DNA of 64,000 bases from Lascolabacillus massiliensis. Lineage in GTDB: Bacteria > Bacteroidota > Bacteroidia > Bacteroidales > Dysgonomonadaceae. The notes under the pieces were generated by a model, which did not search any database, was not told the origin of the DNA, and was given only the letters and a program-made list of their open reading frames with translations. A program made the translations under genes and the position numbers. The stretch covers positions 124,001 through 188,000 of the forward strand of contig NZ_CTEJ01000001.1 in the NCBI RefSeq assembly GCF_001282625.1. The letters are read 5' to 3'. Numbering within the stretch: the first letter of the stretch is position 1; each line of letters opens with the position of its first letter. This document shows, piece after piece, positions 8,441 to 15,630 of this stretch.

Positions 8441-9349
8441 ATGATAGAGGTAAAAGATTTACATAAGAGTTACGGAAAGAGCGGGAAAAAAAATGCCCTC
8501 AACGGGATATCTTTCACGGTAGATGATGGAGAGATATTTGGAGTGATTGGTCCCGATGGTGCCGGAAAGTCCACTTTGTTCAGAATTCTTGCCTCACTTA
8601 TTCTACCAGATAGCGGCTCAGCTATTATGAACGGATATGATATTGTGAAAGATTACCGAAAGATAAGACAGATTATTGGCTATATGCCGGGCAAATTTTC
8701 ACTATATCAGGATTTGAGTGTAGAAGAGAATCTAAAGTTCTTTGCAACACTATTTGGTACTACAATTGAAGAAAACTATCTTCTCATTAAAGATATTTAC
8801 CAGCAGATTGAACCTTTTAAGAATCGACGTGCAGGTGCTCTTTCGGGAGGAATGAAACAGAAGCTGGCATTAAGTTGTGCGCTGATTCATAAACCTGAAA
8901 TATTGATTCTTGATGAACCCACCACAGGTGTAGATCCCGTTTCCAGAAAAGAGTTCTGGGATATGCTGGCACGTCTGAAAGAGCAAGGTATTACTATACT
9001 ATTATCTACTGCCTATATGGACGAGGCCGGCAGATGTGATAGAATTGCTCTTATTCGCAAAGGTAAATTTTTTGCATCTGATACTCCAAAAGGAATTATT
9101 GATAAATACACCGAGAGTTTATGGGCCGTTGAAGGAAGCAGGATGTCGGCTATTCTGCACGAATTACGGAACCATGAAGGAATTAAAAGAAGTTTCGCAT
9201 TTGGAGACAAAATTCATATTACGGTAGATGATGATCTGCAGATTGATGAGCTAAAGCAATATCTCTTAGATAAAGAGTTCAGTGATGTGAAAATAGCTTC
9301 TATAGAGCCAACTGTTGAGGATTGTTTTATGGCATTGACAAGTAAATAG
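8441..9349 (+). CDS. ABC transporter ATP-binding protein (YbhF N-half equivalent)
   Basis: The protein has 302 residues. Walker A is GPDGAGKST (37-45), the signature is LSGGMKQ (134-140), and Walker B ILILDEPTTGVD follows at about 154-165, with an H-loop replaced by STAYMDEA (the usual switch His is Ala/Tyr here). A C-terminal extension of about 80 residues resembles those of drug and antibiotic ABC-2 exporters. In E. coli, YbhF is a single polypeptide with two ATPase domains; here the two are separate genes 1 bp apart. It energises export through the downstream permeases. Because of the unusual switch region, it may not be the site with full hydrolysis. Confidence 0.92.
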   Translation: MIEVKDLHKSYGKSGKKNALNGISFTVDDGEIFGVIGPDGAGKSTLFRILASLILPDSGSAIMNGYDIVKDYRKIRQIIGYMPGKFSLYQDLSVEENLKFFATLFGTTIEENYLLIKDIYQQIEPFKNRRAGALSGGMKQKLALSCALIHKPEILILDEPTTGVDPVSRKEFWDMLARLKEQGITILLSTAYMDEAGRCDRIALIRKGKFFASDTPKGIIDKYTESLWAVEGSRMSAILHELRNHEGIKRSFAFGDKIHITVDDDLQIDELKQYLLDKEFSDVKIASIEPTVEDCFMALTSK

Positions 9350-9350
9350 T

Positions 9351-10094
9351 ATGAGCAAAAAGGTTATTGAGGTTTCAGATCTTACCAAAAAGTTTGGCAG
9401 TTTCACCGCCGTGGATCATATATCATTTAATGTTGAAGAGGGAGAAATATTTGGATTTCTTGGTGCCAATGGTGCAGGTAAAACAACTGCAATGCAGATG
9501 TTATGCGGTATAAGTATGCCAACTGCAGGAGAGGGAACGGTTGCAGGTTATGATATAATAAAAGAGAACGAGTTGATAAAACGAAATATTGGTTATATGA
9601 GTCAAAAGTTTTCCCTTTATGAAGACCTGAAAGTTTGGGAAAATATTAGACTTTTTGGAGGTATATATGGTCTCTCAGGAAAAGAAATAGCATTAAAAAC
9701 AGATATACTTCTCAAGAAACTTGATTTTGAGAAAGAACGAAATACATTGGTGAAATATCTTCCCTTGGGCTGGAAACAAAAACTGGCATTCTCGGTTGCA
9801 ATTTTTCATGAACCCGAGATAGTTTTTCTGGATGAACCAACAGGTGGGGTAGATCCTGCCATGCGGAGACAGTTCTGGGAGATGATTTATGATGCATCTG
9901 ACCGGGGAATTACAGTTTTTGTGACCACTCACTATATGGATGAAGCCGAATACTGCAATCGAGTATCAATAATGGTAGATGGCAGAATTGAAGCCCTTGA
10001 TTCACCTTCAGAATTGAGAAGACAATTCAAAGCTGAAACAATGGATGAGGTATTCAGAAAGCTTGCACGCAAAGCAGAGAGGGGATTAAAATGA
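9351..10094 (+). CDS. ABC transporter ATP-binding protein (YbhF C-half equivalent)
   Basis: The protein has 247 residues. Walker A is GANGAGKTT (38-46), Walker B IVFLDEPTGGVD, and the switch His is present in VTTHYMDEAEYC. The ABC signature is degenerate: LPLGWKQ replaces LSGGxxQ. YbhF-type second domains show a comparable change. With the preceding ATPase it would form a heterodimer with two unequal nucleotide sites: this subunit has the switch His but a weak signature, and the partner has the reverse. The stop overlaps the next permease start by 4 bp (ATGA), consistent with coupled translation. Confidence 0.92.
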   Translation: MSKKVIEVSDLTKKFGSFTAVDHISFNVEEGEIFGFLGANGAGKTTAMQMLCGISMPTAGEGTVAGYDIIKENELIKRNIGYMSQKFSLYEDLKVWENIRLFGGIYGLSGKEIALKTDILLKKLDFEKERNTLVKYLPLGWKQKLAFSVAIFHEPEIVFLDEPTGGVDPAMRRQFWEMIYDASDRGITVFVTTHYMDEAEYCNRVSIMVDGRIEALDSPSELRRQFKAETMDEVFRKLARKAERGLK

Positions 10095-11197
10095 AACAAT
10101 TTATTGCTTTTGTAGATAAAGAGTTCCGTCATATCATTCGTGATAGCAGAACATTGCTTATAATAATAGGTCTGCCTGTTGTAGAAATCCTACTGTTTGG
10201 ATTTGCTATAAATATGGAGGTGCAGAACATCAGAGTAGCTTTTTATGATCCAGTGCCAGATGACTTTACTACAGACATTGCTGAGAGAATTAAAAACAAC
10301 TCCTACTTTACCTTTCTGGGATATATGCAAACAATGAATGACATGGAAGAAGCATTGAGAAAGGATAAACTCGATCTGGCAGTTGTCTTTCAGCATAACT
10401 TTCAGGAAGATATAGTGAATTCAGGAAGTGCAGCGGTTCAATTAATTGCAAATAGTTCAGATCCCAATCGAGGAAATATCTCGGCATCTTATGCTTCTGC
10501 AATTATATTAGGTTATCAGCAAGAGCAAACCGAACTTACGGAGGTTCCTTTTCAGATTCTGACTGAGAACAGAATGATCTACAACCCACAAATGAAATCA
10601 TCTTATATGTTTGTTCCTGGAATAATGGGACTTGTGCTTATGATTATATGTACTATAATGACATCTGTCTCTATCGTCAGAGAAAAAGAGAGAGGAACAA
10701 TGGAGGTTTTGCTTGCATCGCCACTTAAACAGGGTACAATGATTTTTGCAAAGACTATACCTTATATGGTAATATCATTTATTGACTTTGTTATTATACT
10801 ACTACTAAGTTATTTTGTTATGGGTGTACCTGTGAATGGTAGCCTGACTCTGCTTTCTTTGGTCGCAATAATATACATTTCACTTACTCTGACATATGGT
10901 TTGACAGTCTCCACTTTAGTAGATAAACAGGTTAACGCGGTTATTTTTTCGGCTATTACTGCCATGATACCGGTACTAATGTTGTCAGGAATGATTTTTC
11001 CCGTGGAAAATATGCCTGTATTATTAAGGGCAATATCTACAATTGTGCCGGCACGATGGTTTATTGATGCTGTACGTAAAGTAATGATCCAGGGACAAGG
11101 ATTATTTGTAATCTGGAAAGAGTTGCTGATACTTATTGGAATGACTCTGTTCCTTTTGAGGGTCACAATTATAAAAACAAAAAAGAGATTGGAGTAG
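10091..11197 (+). CDS. ABC-2 type permease (YbhS-like)
   Basis: The protein has 368 residues. One N-terminal membrane helix (LLIIIGLPVVEILLFGFAI, about 18-36) is followed by a periplasmic domain of about 140 residues. A cluster of five helices starts near FVPGIMGLVLMIICTIMTSVS (about 175), as in the ABC2_membrane_3 family. Conserved features include the cytoplasmic KERGTMEVLLASPLK coupling segment and VPARWFIDAVRKVM near the C-terminus. It would pair with the following permease to form the heterodimeric translocation path. It starts within the stop of the ATPase gene. Confidence 0.92.
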   Translation: MKQFIAFVDKEFRHIIRDSRTLLIIIGLPVVEILLFGFAINMEVQNIRVAFYDPVPDDFTTDIAERIKNNSYFTFLGYMQTMNDMEEALRKDKLDLAVVFQHNFQEDIVNSGSAAVQLIANSSDPNRGNISASYASAIILGYQQEQTELTEVPFQILTENRMIYNPQMKSSYMFVPGIMGLVLMIICTIMTSVSIVREKERGTMEVLLASPLKQGTMIFAKTIPYMVISFIDFVIILLLSYFVMGVPVNGSLTLLSLVAIIYISLTLTYGLTVSTLVDKQVNAVIFSAITAMIPVLMLSGMIFPVENMPVLLRAISTIVPARWFIDAVRKVMIQGQGLFVIWKELLILIGMTLFLLRVTIIKTKKRLE

Positions 11198-11256
11198 ATA
11201 TAAAGTAACAAGCGGTTACCTCAGTCTGATATATTAAAATAAATAGTTTTAATCGG

Positions 11257-12390
11257 ATGAAAACTTTAAAATTTCTCGTAGAAAAAGAGTTTAAGCAGAT
11301 GTTCAGAAATCCTTTGATTCCCAAATTGATCATATTGTATCCAATTATGGTACTTCTCATTTTTCCATGGGCTGTGAGTTTTGAAATTAAAAACATCAAA
11401 ATAGATGTTGTGGATCACAGTAAAAGCAGTTACTCCAAAAGATTAACCGACAAAATTGATGCTTCTAAATATTTTATTCTTAACGATACTCCACTTGATT
11501 ATAAAACAGCAATGTTGAATATGGATAATGGTGAGACAGATATGATAATTGAGATACCAGCATCGTTTGACAGAGATATTATTAAAAGCAGGACTTCCTC
11601 TCTGGGTGTAGCAGTGAATTCTGTAAATGGCACTCTTGGATTATTAGGCAGCAATTATATTATGCAGATTGTGAATGATTTCTCGTCGGAGCTACGTAAC
11701 GAGTTAGTTTACACAATTCCTCCGGAATCGAGAGAAAACATGTTGCGAAGACCTAAGATTGATATTATCACCCAAAATAAATTTAACCCTGAACTTGATT
11801 ATAAGAATTTTATGATACCAGGGTTCATGGTACTCTTATTAACGCTTATATGTGGCATTTTACCTGCACTTAATATTGTTATGGAAAAAGAAAATGGTAC
11901 TATACAACAGATAAATGTCACCCCGGTAAAAAGGTATCATTTTATTCTTGCCAAACTTATCCCATTCTGGATTGTCGGATTAATTGTAATGATTATTTCT
12001 GTTACAACTGCCTACATGTTATACGGGCTTTGGCCGATGGGAGGTGTTATCGCTATCCTTTTTTCTTCAATTGTTTTTATTCTGTCCATTTCAGGATTGG
12101 GACTTATCATATCTAATTATTCCTCCACTATGCAACAGGCAAGTTTTCTTGTTATGTTTTTTATTCTAATTCTGATACTTCTTGGAGGTATGTTTACTCC
12201 AGTTTCAAGTATGCCAGTATGGGCTCAATTAATTGCAGCTGTTAACCCCTTTAGTTATCTGACTAAAACATTCCGAATGATTTATCTTAATGGCAGCAAT
12301 ATAACTGATGTGTGGATGAATTTAATTTCACTGGTAATTATTGCTATAGTTCTTAATGGATGGGCAGTGATCAGTTACAAGAAAAGATAG
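11257..12390 (+). CDS. ABC-2 type permease (YbhR-like), last gene of the efflux operon
   Basis: The protein has 377 residues with the same plan as its neighbour. A first helix (IPKLIILYPIMVLLIFPWAV) and a periplasmic domain are followed by a helix cluster beginning FMIPGFMVLLLTLICGILPALN. The coupling segment is KENGTIQQINVTPVK. The conserved C-terminal VNPFSYLTKTFRMIYLNG matches the usual VAPARWF position. It lies 59 bp after the YbhS-like gene, with a probable terminator directly downstream. Cargo is unknown; homologous systems have been linked to drugs and to sodium/lithium export, which is a family-level hint only. Confidence 0.92.
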   Translation: MKTLKFLVEKEFKQMFRNPLIPKLIILYPIMVLLIFPWAVSFEIKNIKIDVVDHSKSSYSKRLTDKIDASKYFILNDTPLDYKTAMLNMDNGETDMIIEIPASFDRDIIKSRTSSLGVAVNSVNGTLGLLGSNYIMQIVNDFSSELRNELVYTIPPESRENMLRRPKIDIITQNKFNPELDYKNFMIPGFMVLLLTLICGILPALNIVMEKENGTIQQINVTPVKRYHFILAKLIPFWIVGLIVMIISVTTAYMLYGLWPMGGVIAILFSSIVFILSISGLGLIISNYSSTMQQASFLVMFFILILILLGGMFTPVSSMPVWAQLIAAVNPFSYLTKTFRMIYLNGSNITDVWMNLISLVIIAIVLNGWAVISYKKR

Positions 12391-12398
12391 TGACCCAA

Positions 12399-12430
12399 GG
12401 GATTACGCACTATGCATAATCCTATTTTAT
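12399..12430 (+). terminator. Probable terminator of the efflux operon
   Basis: GGATTA-c-GCA (12400-12409) pairs with TGC-a-TAATCC (12413-12422) around a 3-nt loop and is followed by a T-rich tract TATTTTATATTT. It starts about 9 bp after the last permease stop. Confidence 0.5.
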
Positions 12431-12507
12431 ATTTACATTAAATTGATTTAAGTGTAAACCTATTTCAGGACTAGACAATACCATATCCAAAGATCATTTA
12501 TAGATTA

Positions 12508-12546
12508 CTTATACATAGCTTATACTTTATATAAGCTATGTATAAG
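12508..12546. repeat. Perfect 17-bp inverted repeat with 5-nt loop
   Basis: The arm CTTATACATAGCTTATA (12508-12524) is matched perfectly by its reverse complement at 12530-12546. No T-run follows directly on either strand (the nearest T8 is about 22 bp downstream on plus), so it is not a standard terminator. It is the main feature of the 367-bp gap between 12391 and 12757; the rest of that gap holds the operon terminator, an AT-rich stretch with no visible gene, and the promoter at 12724. Confidence 0.8.
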
Positions 12547-12723
12547 CGATCTCTGGCCGATGTGTATTCTTTTTTTTGGTTTATATAGGATATTATTAAT
12601 AAATTTACTGACAAAAATTACGAAATATAGACACGTTCAATATACTGGTTTCTCAATATAGAGCAGATGCTGTGTTCGTAAACAATTTTGCTTAATAATT
12701 GGCAGTCAATTAATAAAAATTTG

Positions 12724-12731
12724 TATCTTTG
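12724..12731 (+). promoter_or_regulatory. -7 box of the TPR regulator gene
   Basis: TATCTTTG plus C is a perfect TAnnTTTGC. A -33-like TTG lies at 12699-12701, with a spacer of 22 bp, slightly long. The predicted transcription start is about 20 nt before the ATG at 12758. Confidence 0.65.
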
Positions 12732-12757
12732 CAGTCGCTATATTAATAAATTTATAA

Positions 12758-14440
12758 ATGGTTTTCGTCCGTTTTATTATATCATTACTGGTATTTAATT
12801 TAATATTAATATGTCATTCATGTTCTGAGAAAGCAGAGGACATAGATATTAATCTTACGCTTTCATACTGGGATACTATGATAGACAGTAATCCCCGACT
12901 TGTGTCAGATAGTTTAAAAACACTGGATGTAGAATCATTAAATAGGTCTAACAGAGCATATTACAACCTTCTTAAGACTATATCTGACGATAAGACATAT
13001 GTAGATTTTACGAGTGACTCACTTATAAATTCAGTAACATATTATTATAAATCTCATGATCCAAAAAATCCTAATCTGATAAGATCATTAGCTTATCAGG
13101 GAATTGTGCGTACTCGTATGGGTATTATGGATAGTACTGTTTATGAGCCTCTCAGGGAGGCAAGCAGGTTACTGAATGCTACATCACAACCCAATCCATC
13201 ACTGGGTTATCTAATCAATTATTTTCTAGGTAATATAAATTATAATGGCAGGAACTATATTTCTGCTAATGAGCATTATCAAAAAGCGAAAGATTTTGCT
13301 CAACTAGAGCAAGATTCAGTACATCTGTTTGATACCTATCTTGCATTTTTCTGGAATGAGATGAAGATGAGGAATATTGTAAATGGGAAAAATTATCTTG
13401 ATTCTTTGTCTGCATTTTATAATCTGTTGCCGGAAAAAGACTATTTTATATTCAATGCCCAGTCGTTTTATTATGATGTTATCGGAGATCCTGTCACTGC
13501 ACTTGAAAGAGAAAAAGCAAAATTGTCACTTGTGAGATCGCAAGATGAGAGCATCGATGTATCAAGGGTTTACTACAATATTTCGAGCAGGTATGTTGGA
13601 CTTCAACTTTTTGATAGTGCAATGCTTTATGCTCAGATAGCATTGGATATGATAAAAGATAGCACTTATAGTCAGAATTATCTATATCATATGAAGATAG
13701 CTGATATTGCTGAATTGCAGGGAAATTATACACTTGCAAACAAATATAGAAAAGATGCATTTGAAATGTATGTTAATTCAGCGCAAGACAGATTTGATAC
13801 TCAGATCGCTGAGTTTGAGAAGAGGTATGACTTGACAGAATCAGAAAACGAAGCGCTTCGTGCACGTCAGCAAGCACTTAGGGTTATAATTTTTGCACTT
13901 ATTCTGGTTATAGTATTAATATTTATATTGATGTATGCGAGGAAAGTCAGGAGAGTTACTCAGATTAAACTTATGCAGGCCGAGGAAAAAATGAGGCATC
14001 AGGAAATTCAGGCTGAGATAATGAGAAAAGAGGAGGGTAAGCGTAAATGGCTGATCCAATTATATAGTAATATTTCGGACAGGCTTACATTTCTTCAGGG
14101 AGAGTTTGAGAAACTCACACAAAGGTATGTATCCTCTCAGCCCAAGGTATATAAAGAGATGCAGACAATATTGAAGAATACGGACACTGATCTTCGTGAT
14201 ATAAACAGGACACTATCGCCTGATGAGGAGACATTCTATAGCTATACTCATTTAATAGATGAAAATGGTATTTTAAATGCCAATGAAAAAATGATGCTTA
14301 TGCTTATCGCATGCGATGCAGACAACCGTCAGCTCGCAACTTTTATGAATACAACAGTTGAAAGTGTAAGAGTTAGAAAATCGCAATTAAAGAAGAAAAT
14401 GAGCGAAAATAATCTCGATATTTCGCTATTTAATGATTAA
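12758..14440 (+). CDS. Membrane-spanning TPR one-component regulator with C-terminal HTH
   Basis: The protein has 560 residues. An N-terminal hydrophobic segment (about 5-22) acts as signal or anchor and is followed by a Bacteroidales-type TPR region of about 320 residues (for example YFLGNINYNGRNYISANEHYQKAKDFAQ and AELQGNYTLANKYRKDAFEMY). One strong membrane helix lies at about 376-397 (VIIFALILVIVLIFILMYA). A charged coiled coil and a C-terminal domain then follow, where NANEKMMLMLIACDADNRQLATFMNTTVESVRVRKSQLKKKM looks like a LuxR-type helix-turn-helix. The predicted topology puts the TPRs in the periplasm and DNA binding in the cytoplasm. No kinase or receiver domain is present. The secreted-protein and AraC genes downstream are plausible targets. 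Specific family name not recognised. Confidence 0.7.
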   Translation: MVFVRFIISLLVFNLILICHSCSEKAEDIDINLTLSYWDTMIDSNPRLVSDSLKTLDVESLNRSNRAYYNLLKTISDDKTYVDFTSDSLINSVTYYYKSHDPKNPNLIRSLAYQGIVRTRMGIMDSTVYEPLREASRLLNATSQPNPSLGYLINYFLGNINYNGRNYISANEHYQKAKDFAQLEQDSVHLFDTYLAFFWNEMKMRNIVNGKNYLDSLSAFYNLLPEKDYFIFNAQSFYYDVIGDPVTALEREKAKLSLVRSQDESIDVSRVYYNISSRYVGLQLFDSAMLYAQIALDMIKDSTYSQNYLYHMKIADIAELQGNYTLANKYRKDAFEMYVNSAQDRFDTQIAEFEKRYDLTESENEALRARQQALRVIIFALILVIVLIFILMYARKVRRVTQIKLMQAEEKMRHQEIQAEIMRKEEGKRKWLIQLYSNISDRLTFLQGEFEKLTQRYVSSQPKVYKEMQTILKNTDTDLRDINRTLSPDEETFYSYTHLIDENGILNANEKMMLMLIACDADNRQLATFMNTTVESVRVRKSQLKKKMSENNLDISLFND

Positions 14441-14452
14441 AACGACATTAAT

Positions 14453-14568
14453 TGCCGTTAAAAAGGACAATCTTAAATATTTGTAAATCAATGATAAGAG
14501 TGTAATAATGCCGTTAAAAAAGTGATAGGGTATTGATTTTTGTGTCAATAGTGAGTTATTTTGTGTCA
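14453..14568 (+). promoter_or_regulatory. Two pairs of direct repeats upstream of the small secreted-protein gene
   Basis: TGCCGTTAAAAA occurs at 14453-14464 and again at 14509-14520 (56 bp apart). TTTTGTGTCA occurs at 14538-14547 and 14559-14568 (21 bp apart, two helical turns). The second pair ends 31 bp before the ATG at 14600. No TAnnTTTG box is present in the gap, which suggests activator-dependent transcription; the adjacent HTH regulators are obvious candidates. Confidence 0.5.
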
Positions 14569-14599
14569 CTAATCTCTAACGCATTAAAAATTCAAAAAA

Positions 14600-15037
14600 A
14601 TGAAAAAAACAGGATTTGTGTTATTCTTAATGACAGTTTGTATAGCACTAGCTTTTCCTTCAAACATACAGAATGAAAACAGGGTGCAGGATAATTGGGA
14701 AGATATTGTAGATATAAGCAGAGAGGGTGGAACCACACGAATTGCAAGACAATCATTTGGTGTTCAGTCATTCATGGCTACAGTTGAACCTGCTGTCGTA
14801 GTTTACTCAGGAAAAAATGAAGTAACCGTTACTGTAGAAAACTATACCGGTCCGGTATTCGTTGAAATTTATGGAAGTAAAGGTGCTAAGACTTCATTCT
14901 TTGATGTATTTGATAATGGGGTTGGTATAGTAAGCCTTTCAGGTTTAGGAGCAGATGAGTATAACATTCGCATTACTCTAGGTGATATTACTTATAAAGG
15001 AACATTTAATAAGGGAAAATATGGACACAGAAAATAA
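14600..15037 (+). CDS. Small secreted protein, DUF3244-like beta-sandwich
   Basis: The protein has 145 residues, with a signal peptide (MKKTGFVLFLMTVCIALAFP). The mature part is rich in predicted beta strands: AVVVYSGKNEVTVTVENYTGPVFVEIYGSKG, then GIVSLSGLGADEYNIRITLGDITYKGTF. This resembles the layout of DUF3244, small Bacteroidales secreted proteins with an Ig-like fold; the assignment is by eye. There is no lipobox and no C-terminal sorting domain, so it is probably periplasmic or released. Its end overlaps the AraC-type gene by 17 bp. Function is unknown; a structural or signalling partner of the upstream TPR sensor is an inference from position only. Confidence 0.6.
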   Translation: MKKTGFVLFLMTVCIALAFPSNIQNENRVQDNWEDIVDISREGGTTRIARQSFGVQSFMATVEPAVVVYSGKNEVTVTVENYTGPVFVEIYGSKGAKTSFFDVFDNGVGIVSLSGLGADEYNIRITLGDITYKGTFNKGKYGHRK

Positions 15038-15494
15038 AAACACAGATAACGTACGTAAGTACTTGCTCACAGATGTTGAGTCATGCACATTTACATTTTC
15101 AGATGGAATGACTAGTAAAGTTAAGTCCAATTCAGATAAAGAAATTGTACTTGTTAAACTGATTCCTCATTCAACAAGATCAAAGTCATTTGAAGATAAA
15201 GTTCTCAGGAACTATATGTCTACAAAAAACGTAACTGAACTGGCAGAACTTTGTCAATACGACTGCGTAAGAACATTTACACGCCATTTTAAGAAGTGTT
15301 TTGGACAAACTCCTTACCAATGGATGCTAGACCGTAAAATGGAAGAAATTCAGTCGCTAGTACTTAATTCTGACATGAGCATTACAGAGATTGCCAAGAT
15401 GTACGATTTTAAAAGTGTTTCACACTTGGTGAATCTTTATAGTAAACGTTTCGGAAATTCTCCACATAAAAGCAGATTATTGGATGCTATCTGA
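15021..15494 (+). CDS. Small AraC/XylS-type DNA-binding protein
   Basis: The protein has 157 residues from the ATG at 15021, preferred over an upstream start at 14982 because AAGGGA lies 4 nt before it. The C-terminal two-thirds is an AraC domain with both helix-turn-helix units: VTELAELCQYDCVRTFTRHFKKCFGQTPYQWM and MSITEIAKMYDFKSVSHLVNLYSKRFGNSP. The N-terminal 65 residues (LLTDVESCTFTFSDGM ...) are too short for a cupin or other ligand domain, so effector sensing is not evident. It overlaps the preceding secreted-protein gene by 17 bp, which implies coupled expression. Likely targets are local but not shown. Confidence 0.85.
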   Translation: MDTENKNTDNVRKYLLTDVESCTFTFSDGMTSKVKSNSDKEIVLVKLIPHSTRSKSFEDKVLRNYMSTKNVTELAELCQYDCVRTFTRHFKKCFGQTPYQWMLDRKMEEIQSLVLNSDMSITEIAKMYDFKSVSHLVNLYSKRFGNSPHKSRLLDAI

Positions 15495-15578
15495 CCTCTA
15501 CCTTTTAATAATATAGCATAGCACAATCTTTATATCTCAATTCAATAATACTTTAACATTGTGCGGTTTATCCGATAA

Positions 15579-15610
15579 AAAAAGCGTATCTTGTTCAAGA
15601 TACGCTTTTT
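15579..15610. terminator. Bidirectional terminator between the AraC-type gene and glgP
   Basis: Perfect 15-nt arms AAAAAGCGTATCTTG (15579-15593) and CAAGATACGCTTTTT (15596-15610) end in T5 on both strands. They separate convergent genes ending at 15494 and 15631. Confidence 0.9.
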
Positions 15611-15630
15611 GATTTATAGTTATGCAGTAA

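Noticed and set aside
12391-12757. CRISPR or repeat array around the 12.5-kb palindrome
   Set aside because: Only one inverted repeat copy and no regularly spaced direct repeats.
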